Shown in pieces: positions 57,292 to 64,000 of a stretch of 64,000 bases of DNA; the stretch's first letter is position 1; each line of letters starts with the position of its first letter. This stretch comes from Multifurca ochricompacta. Its lineage: Eukaryota > Basidiomycota > Agaricomycetes > Russulales > Russulaceae. Where the stretch lies: the NCBI GenBank assembly GCA_022496185.1, contig WTXG01000199.1, forward strand, positions 1 to 64,000. The letters are read 5' to 3'. The notes beneath the pieces were generated by a model. That model worked only from the letters and a program-made list of their open reading frames with translations. It had not been told where the DNA came from and searched no databases. The translations under genes were made by a program, and so were the position numbers.

Positions 57292-58405
57292 ATGGAATCC
57301 CTCAATCTTAATGCTCTCGCAGGCTCTCTTCCGACTTCTAACCTTGCTAATGCAGAGAAAGAACTGCTCAACAATTTCAGAGGTAAAAACACTCGCATTT
57401 TTCCCTACTATCGTACTTTTGTGCGGAGATTGACACACACCCTTCCGGTAAGCGGCGGCACTCAGCATAACAAATCTCTATCGCTCCTCACGCACGACGT
57501 CCAAGCGCGCTTACAACTCGGGCTATGCCGCCGCCTGCGCCGACCTGCTTCAGATGATTCAACAGGCGTGTCTGATTCCGAGACGCCACCCACGATAGGG
57601 CGAGTCATGGACTGGGTCGAGGCACGCCTTGAGGCTGTCCGTGCGCGTGAAGAGGAGGAGCTGAGGAGGATGAGGAGAATGCGAGCAAGAAGGACAGTCA
57701 GGCTGGAAAGCTCAAGGCGAACGCCGCCAACGTCCCGCGGGCGAGCAGCGCTCCGGCAGTGCCGCCACAGCCACCAAAAGACCAAGTGAGCACGTCTCTT
57801 GATCTCTTGATTTTTCCCCTACCCCCCTTACTATTTTACTTTGTTGATAGACACCCATGGCCCCATCGAAATTATCGCAGACGATCGCCACCGCACCGGG
57901 CACATCACCATCAGCGCCACCTTCACCATCTGTTCCCATCACACGATCCCTTCCTGCCCCTGCCCCACCCTCACGCGCCGCAAAATCCCGACCAGTCACA
58001 TCGCCGATACAAGCCAAGGAGAACTCCGCCACGACAACAATGACCTCCACGACGACGACAACGACGACAACGACGATGGCAGCCCCGCCGGCAATCCACC
58101 CTTTCGCAATGTCACCTGAATCACCTTTCACATTTACCGCATTTCCGCCATTGCCATCCTCTCCTGGACCGACAGAAACGCTCGCGATCCCCCTTCCATT
58201 GACGGTGGCCGCTGGAGCGAAACGTCGGCACGCCATGATGGTGCTCGCAGATGACCCTGCCTCTGTGGCTGCTGGTACAGCAGGTGCAGGGTCGAGTCGC
58301 CGGCGTACGCGGTCGACTCGTGGTGCGCATCAGAATCAGCATACGCAGGACGCTATGGATATTGAGGAGGACGGGCGTGAGCGCAAGCGCGTCGCGCGCC
58401 GCTGA
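57292..58405 (+). CDS. Conserved-looking hypothetical protein with two frameshifts
   Basis: Exons join(57292..57382, 57453..57785, 57851..58405). The protein starts MESLNLNALAGSLPTSNLAN, followed by a helical region (SKRAYNSGYAAACADLLQMI), a DWVEARLEAVRAREEEE helix, a long Pro/Ser/Thr-rich part and a basic end ERKRVARR that may be a nuclear localisation signal. Two single bases are missing, near 57572 (after MIQQ) and near 57660 (in the Glu run). Adding one base at each makes exons 1+2 exactly 426 nt, a multiple of three, and rejoins three readable frames. About 326 residues result. I cannot name a family. The antisense frame at 57712-58236 is a shadow. Confidence 0.6.
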
Positions 58406-59441
58406 CAAACCCCTGTGCTTTTCCTTCCTTTTTTTCCCGCCCCCATTTGTTTCCTATCCCTCTTTGATTTCACATTCAAAGGGTGCTTTATTTTTTCTTT
58501 CGCCACTGCGGTCCCGGGTATATTTGTACAACAAAATACCATTAAACAAGTCCCCACCCCCCATACAAGGAGAGAGCGCACGGAGAATCTGACTCTACCC
58601 CCAACGTCAAGAACACACATGTACTTACATATCCCTCATATCGCATTGTTGCACCTCCCCCTCTTTTTTTGGTGATTGTGAAGCACACAACTCTTTATTA
58701 TAACAAGTGTTTTCTTTCCTTTAACCTATCGAATCCCGAGATTTGGTCCTATTGTCTATTCAATGCGCATAATAAATGACAGCCAACCGCCTATGAATTA
58801 ACTTAGGAGTGAAGAGGGTGTATAATATATCTATCTGATCATCGATGAACTGATCATCGATATTGATTGGTCGGTTATCGCCTCCCCATCTCAGCACCAG
58901 GAAGCTTTGATTGCGCACGCGCGCATGTGTTACGCTAACAGAAACGAGGGGCAACTTGTTAGTGAGCTCGTGACGGGCTGTGACCAGAGACCTCCCCAAC
59001 GTATGTGTGCGAGCACCTGATTATAATGACGTACGTCTTAAAATCTAGGTGTCGCAAATCTATACACTTTGAAGAATCCTATAATATTTATTATAGGAGA
59101 TTGTGGGCCAGAGTCCAGAGAGGTTCGAGCCGTCACCCGCCCCCGCCAAGAATTGACACTTTTAAGTAAAATGGTCCTAGTTCGTCGTAGATAATTATAG
59201 CCTACCCTTAAGTGCAGCTGTCTTTGCGTCCTGCAGATTCCTCACGTGATCACACCGACCACTATTTATTATTGAAAAGATGAAACCACCATTATACATG
59301 TATTGCAAAAAATAAGGTACAGGATTACAATCGCATCTAGCGTAACGAAAGGGAAAGAAAAAAAAACCAACTTGTGGCATACACATATGACGAATTTAGA
59401 GACCACAACGGCCCGACGACTGAAACCACAAAGTAGGGACC
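58406..59441. other. Intergenic between convergent genes, no gene
   Basis: The 3' flanks of the genes on both sides. The ATCATCGATGAACTGATCATCGAT stretch near 58838-58861 contains a nearly perfect direct repeat of a palindromic octamer. Nothing else is recognised. Confidence 0.4.
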
Positions 59442-60686
59442 TCACTCCTCCTTCACTATGAAAGTACCCTCTCCAGCGCACGCCCTCAAAATTTCCATCT
59501 CTTCCTCCCCACGCAATACTCTCCACACACACCGCGCATCCTCCCTCCATTCCTCATCAGGTCCCTCCTCGCTCTTCTCTACCTGCGCCTCAAATCCACG
59601 CCAGACCATCACAGCGCGTATCACGACGGCGCCGACAAGAGTGACTCGGAGCAGCCAGCCAGGAAGCATGGCAGCAGTGAGACACAAAACACCGGCGAAA
59701 ATGCCGATGTGTGAAGGAGCGGTATGTGCGTGGTGCGCGAGACGCTGGAGTGGCGTGAGCGGGGGCTCTTTGTAAATGCGCACGAGAGAGGTGAGCCCAC
59801 GCGGGTATAGGGCGATGGCTGCACCGACGGCGATGCACCACGGTACGAAGAAAACGATTCGCGACGCGAGTGAAGGCGGCGTCCATGGTGAGCCGGGGGT
59901 ACTGGCGTGCGGGAGAAGGGAAGGCCTGAGAACGTAGGGGTAGTTGGGCTGGCTGGCGCGGACAGGAGAGTGTCATGTGTGCTGCGCCTAGTAAGCGATC
60001 TTATGACCTGCAGGATTGCAGAGGTTTTTTTTTTTTTTGGGGGGGGGGGTGTGGGTGCGAAAGAAAAGTGCAAGGGGGAAAAATAGGATGAACGTACCTG
60101 GGGGCCCGTCGCCTGTATGCGAGGCGTGCTATCAATCGGATCGTTTGGAAGGCTGAAAAGTATCTACGACGCCTTTCATCGGAATTTTACACCTCGTGGA
60201 TACAGGAAGGGAGGCATACTTGTGAGGGGGGCAGCTCCGTCTCAGCGGGCCTTTCCGACGTCTCTTGGACGTTATCGGGGAGAATTTGGACGCCCGTTGA
60301 TATCCCGGCGTCAGCGCTGGGTTGCCTCTTCCGCTTACCCAAGTTCGAAAGGACTTGTCTGGCGCGCGAGACGGTACCCCCAAGTCGTGAAGCGCTCCTT
60401 GCCACGGGTGCGGGTTTATACGGACGTGGATCGGGCTGATGTTTCCCGTCTACAAGCGGATCGGGGGGCGGTGAAGAAAAGGGCGGGACATCAACTGGTG
60501 TCACTGGCTCTGAAGATGACGGAGAACTGGCGTTGCTAATAGGATCGCTGGGAGAAAGTTCGGGTACCGTCAAGTGGTTAAGTGAGACCTGCTCAGCTGC
60601 GGGAATGTCCTGTGTACCATGAATTAGATCGAGAAAATGAGGCGCGGAAAATGAGCAGAACTTGCAATATGAGGGGGAGGATGCAT
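59442..60686 (-). CDS. Putative membrane protein with two frameshifts
   Basis: Exons complement(join(59442..60007, 60098..60163, 60220..60686)). The N-terminus reads YCKFCSFSAPHFLDLIHGTQ, with a CxxC. A Pro/Ser-rich, probably disordered, segment follows, then RRSTHDTLLSAPASP, a hydrophobic helix VFFVPWCIAVGAAIALYP, and further membrane-like stretches (IGIFAGVLCLTAAMLPGWLL and VTLVGAVVIRAVMVW). It ends in an acidic tail. One base is missing near the start (60679-60680) and one in a C-run near 59915. With both restored, the exons are 468, 66 and 567 nt, all multiples of three, about 366 residues. The second intron contains T14 and G10 runs (60027-60050). I do not recognise the family. Confidence 0.55.
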
Positions 60687-61228
60687 GTTAAGATGAATCA
60701 CGGTTCCAGCGAGTGTTTTGCAAAGACGTAGATCAGGGTATTATAGCGAGGAATAGAAACTTGGCCTGGAATTCAAGTCTTCAAGGGGAGGCTGTCAGCC
60801 CCTCACTGACACCAGCACCCAATGACTTCATAGAACTCTCTTCCATCAAGGTGATTGTTTGCTCATTGTGTACTTGGGATGAAAGTGTTGAACATTCCCC
60901 AAGTTCGTGTTTTGGTATCGAATTTGAATTTGAATTTGCATCGTCGCAATACAACGCAAAGCCTTCATTTCTCAGCTGTCGCCCAGCCGATCCTATTCCT
61001 TACGATGTTTTTTCAGTTTCGATTGTCCTGGCGCTGGCTCGGGCTCCATTCATGATTTTTATGACAATGAACGTTATCACAATTAGAGGTCCTGCGCGCC
61101 TGTCAATTACAATCCAACACAAGGCAGTGCACGTGTGCCCACCGTTGTATTGATAGGTCCTTAAAGATGATCTTAACCCGAGCCCGAGCTCGTTATCATC
61201 CCTTCAGCGCGACGCGATTTCTTGATCC
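60687..61228. other. Intergenic between divergent genes, no gene
   Basis: Divergent upstream region of the membrane protein gene and NLR gene 4. A 146-codon open frame (60713-61153) crosses it without motifs and is not called. GAATTTGAATTTGAATTTG near 60920 is a short tandem repeat. Confidence 0.4.
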
Positions 61229-64000
61229 ATGTCCAAGACACTCCCAGCGACCACCTCATGCTCAAATTTCCAATCTGTCTTTAATGCCGCCTTGAAAGCA
61301 TACGAGAAGCAGACGAAGAAGGACCTTCTCGCGCATCCGCTCGCCGCCCAGTTGCAAGCCTGCAAGTCTCCTGGAGCTATTCTGGAGGTACTCCACGAGA
61401 AAGTCCAAGAGTTCGACCAATCTCAGAATGAGGATGAGAGGTTGGCGAGGTGGTTGAACCCGACCGTGAATGTCCTCTGTGCGTTTTCCGCGGCGCTTGG
61501 AGAAGGTGTTGGCCTCGTGAGTCCTCCGAGTCCCAGACAAAGGGTCGTCGTCAATCCACACTCTGACATTCACCCTTCCCTAGGTATTTTCACCTGCCAA
61601 AGTGATATTTGCTGGTGTTGGCGTCCTTCTTCTGGTCAGTCTTTTCGTCGATCCTACCCATTCATACGAATCGTTGTAACGTGGCAGTTTATCAGGCGGC
61701 TAAGGACGTTGCTGCTAGCCGAGACGCGCTCGTTGATCTCTTCGAGCGCATCGAGAACTTCTTCAAACGCCTCGAGATGTACATAGAAGTACCACCAACT
61801 ACAGCGATGACGGACATCATCGTAAAGATAATGGTCGAGGTACTCTCATCCTTGCCATCGCGACAAAGGAGATCAAGCAGGGACGAACGAGTGAGTTTAT
61901 CCTCAGTTGTATCTATCTTTGCTCATCTACATTCAGAGAAATATATCAAAAAGCTGTAGGAAGGACAGATATCGAAGATGCGCTGACGCGGCTGGACAAG
62001 CTGACACACGAAGAGGCTCGGATGGCGACTGCTCAAGTCTGAAGGCCACTCATGAACTTGGCGTAAATGTAAATGTCGTCGACAACAAAGTGCAAGGTGT
62101 TAATGACAAGGTGAAAATATAATGACGGTGCGCAGCGCATGTTCCGGTTCTTGCTGAAGCCTACTCTGAACTCTATGAGGCTAGATAGCAAGGACGCCAA
62201 GGCAATCATGCAACAGACAGCAAACAAACTAGACGAAGAGAAACGTTCGTTATGTCCTATTACCCCCCGTGTTTGTAGTCTCGAATAACTGCGCAGGAAA
62301 CCAACTGCAATTGGATCTTCGAACATGGCTTTGCCCACCAAATCCATCAACAAATCACAACATTGCGTGCAGTGCTCATCACGAAGGAACGGCGGAGTGG
62401 TTCTTCAAAGGCAGTATCTTCAAGGAGTGGAAGTCGTTTGGCTCACTCTTGTGGATCCATGGAAAACGTACGTTTCCTCGTACTACCCACGGGAGTTGAC
62501 AATCCCTTATGATTTCATATCCTCGTAGCGGGTTCTGGGAAAAGCATCCTCTGGTTCGTTGTTCTCATCATGCTTTTTGGTCGCAGGGGTGTGCTTATAT
62601 CACGAGTTAGTTCAGCGCTTATACAGGACATCATGGCCCTTCGTGATGCTGGATTAGCATCCATGGCATATTTTTACTGCGATTTCAGGGACAGCGATAA
62701 GCAAAGCCGCCGCAACTTGCTCAATTCCCTTCTCATCCAGCTTTCCGCTCGCTCAGACCTTTGCTGCGACATACTTTCCCGTATTTATTCCTCACACGAC
62801 AAAGGCGCACAGAAGCCCAATGAAGACGTACTAATACAATGTTTGAAAGACATGCTCTCACTCCATCATATGGGCCCAATTTACATTATCGTGGATGCAC
62901 TCGACGAGTGTCCAAACACTCTGGGGATTCCATCTCCGCGGGAACAGGTCCTTCAACTTGTAAAGGAGCTCGTTAGCCTTCACCATCCAAATCTTCATTT
63001 ATGTGTCACCAGTCGTCCAGAAGTGGACATTCGCGCTACCCTTGAGCCCTTGGCACCTCATGCTGTGTCTCTTCACGACCAAAATGGACAAAAACAGGAT
63101 ATTGTTGACTACGTTCGCTCTGTTGTCTACTCAGACTCGGAAATAATGATGAAAAGATGGAGGGCTGAGGATAAAAATCTGGTTATCGAGACGCTCTCAG
63201 AAAGAGCAGATGGAATGTAAGAACGCCATGTTATACTCACATTACTCACTCATGCCATACAGGTTTCGATGGGTTTTCTGCCAGCTGGAGGTACTGCGCC
63301 ATTGTTTCCACCAAGCGTGCGGCGCTTCCTTGACGAATTGCCCGATTCTCTGGACGAGACCTACGAGCGCGTCCTGAAGGAAATCAAGAAGACGAACCGA
63401 GAACACGCTCATCGGCTCTTGCAATGCGTCGCGGTGGCCGTTCGACCTCTTCGTGTCGAGGAACTGGCCGAAGTCCTTGCAGTTGATTTTGACGACGCCG
63501 AGGGGATCCCGAAGTTGAATCCTGATTGGCGCTGGGAGGATCAAGAACAGGCCGTCATTTCCGCATGTTCCAGTCTGATCACTGTCGTCCAATCCGACGG
63601 GTCCAGCGTCGTGCAGTTTTCCACTTCTCCGTAAAGGAATTCTTGACGTCGGATCGCCTTGCCAATTCAAGTTGGGATGTTTCGCGCTATTGGATTGTTC
63701 TTGAGCGTGCCCATACCATGTTGCTCAATCCTGTCTCGGCGTTCTACTCTGCTTGGACGGATTCAGTGACAAAGATATGGTCAAACGTTTCCCTCTGGCC
63801 GAATATGCTGCCCAATACTGGGTCAATCATGCCCAGTTCGAAAATGTGTCATCACGCATAGAAGATGGGATGAAGCGCCTCTTTGACCCCGACAGACCAC
63901 ACTTTGAAAACTGGGTTTCGGTTTACAACATAGACTTTTGTTGGGGTGATTTTGGGAAACAAAAAGGGGAACCGGTAACCCCTTTATATCATGCGGCACT
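61229..64000 (+). pseudogene. NLR gene 4: Goodbye-NACHT STAND NTPase, frameshifted, 3' end outside
   Basis: The exon plan of genes 1-3 is fully recognisable: exon 1 at 61229-61516 (288 nt), 61584-61634 (51 nt), 61696-61890 (195 nt, one short of 196), from 61937, 62297-62467 (171 nt), 62529-62553 (25 nt, P-loop PGSGKS), 62611-63216 (606 nt), then from 63263. Walker B reads VDALDEC. Six single-base deletions break it: near 61845, 61957 (making TAG), 62040, 63309, 63621 and 63722; a TAA near 62121 may mark another. Each shortens a run of identical bases. All splice sites are intact. It is either a young pseudogene or a functional gene hit by base-call errors. Ankyrin repeats would start just at the window edge. 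Confidence 0.85.

Noticed and set aside
57712..58236. 174-codon minus-strand open frame rich in Val and Gly
   Set aside because: It is antisense to the (ACG)n-containing exon of the 57-kb gene and owes its open state to that repeat.
59113..59135. GGTTCGAGCC resembling a tRNA B box
   Set aside because: No A box, acceptor stem or cloverleaf can be drawn around it.

Overview
This window reads as nuclear DNA of a mushroom-forming basidiomycete (Agaricomycetes). Genes are cut by many short GT-AG introns of about 45-110 nt. The gene families (Goodbye-NACHT-ankyrin NLR proteins, BTB proteins, a PriA/Cpl1-like secreted protein, DHA1-type MFS transporters) and the copia, gypsy-like and hAT remnants between them are typical of that group. 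I built the exon models by hand from splice consensus, reading frame and paralogue comparison; no search was run.

Layout. 1-8.5 kb is a transposon graveyard: a decayed Ty1/copia element carrying two nested solo LTRs with clean 5-bp target duplications, then a third solo LTR, and a second copia RNase H remnant beside an inverted copy of its LTR. 9.0-23.4 kb holds a direct segmental duplication of a fucosyltransferase-like gene plus a Nudix gene. Between the two copies lie a gag-like pseudogene split by a hAT MITE and NLR gene 1 (14.8-18.3 kb). 23.8-25.9 kb carries two housekeeping genes, MED11 and the tubulin cofactor A gene. 26.1-37.3 kb is a second direct duplication of about 3.5 kb around a tandem-BTB gene, one copy intact and one decayed, with an MFS transporter between the copies. 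37-44 kb is repeat-rich with a PriA/Cpl1-like secreted protein gene and a small CxxC protein gene. 44.8-52.0 kb is a head-to-head pair of NLR genes (2 and 3) sharing a 309-bp intergenic region. 55-61 kb holds a DHA1-type MFS gene and two conserved hypothetical genes; 61.2 kb to the window end is NLR gene 4, cut off by the window.

The four NLR genes share one design: an N-terminal Goodbye domain, a short hydrophobic segment on its own 51-nt exon, a heptad-repeat linker of very different length in each copy, a P-loop isolated on a 25-nt microexon, NACHT, a winged-helix-like segment and (in genes 1-3) about seven C-terminal ankyrin repeats. They are candidates for an intracellular surveillance or heterokaryon-incompatibility system, and the divergent pair is the best lead for something functionally new.

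From about 56.8 kb to the end, every gene carries isolated one-base deletions (at least eleven), nearly all shortening a homopolymer run. None were needed in the intact genes further left. This points to consensus error or local decay, and gene models there should be read with that in mind.
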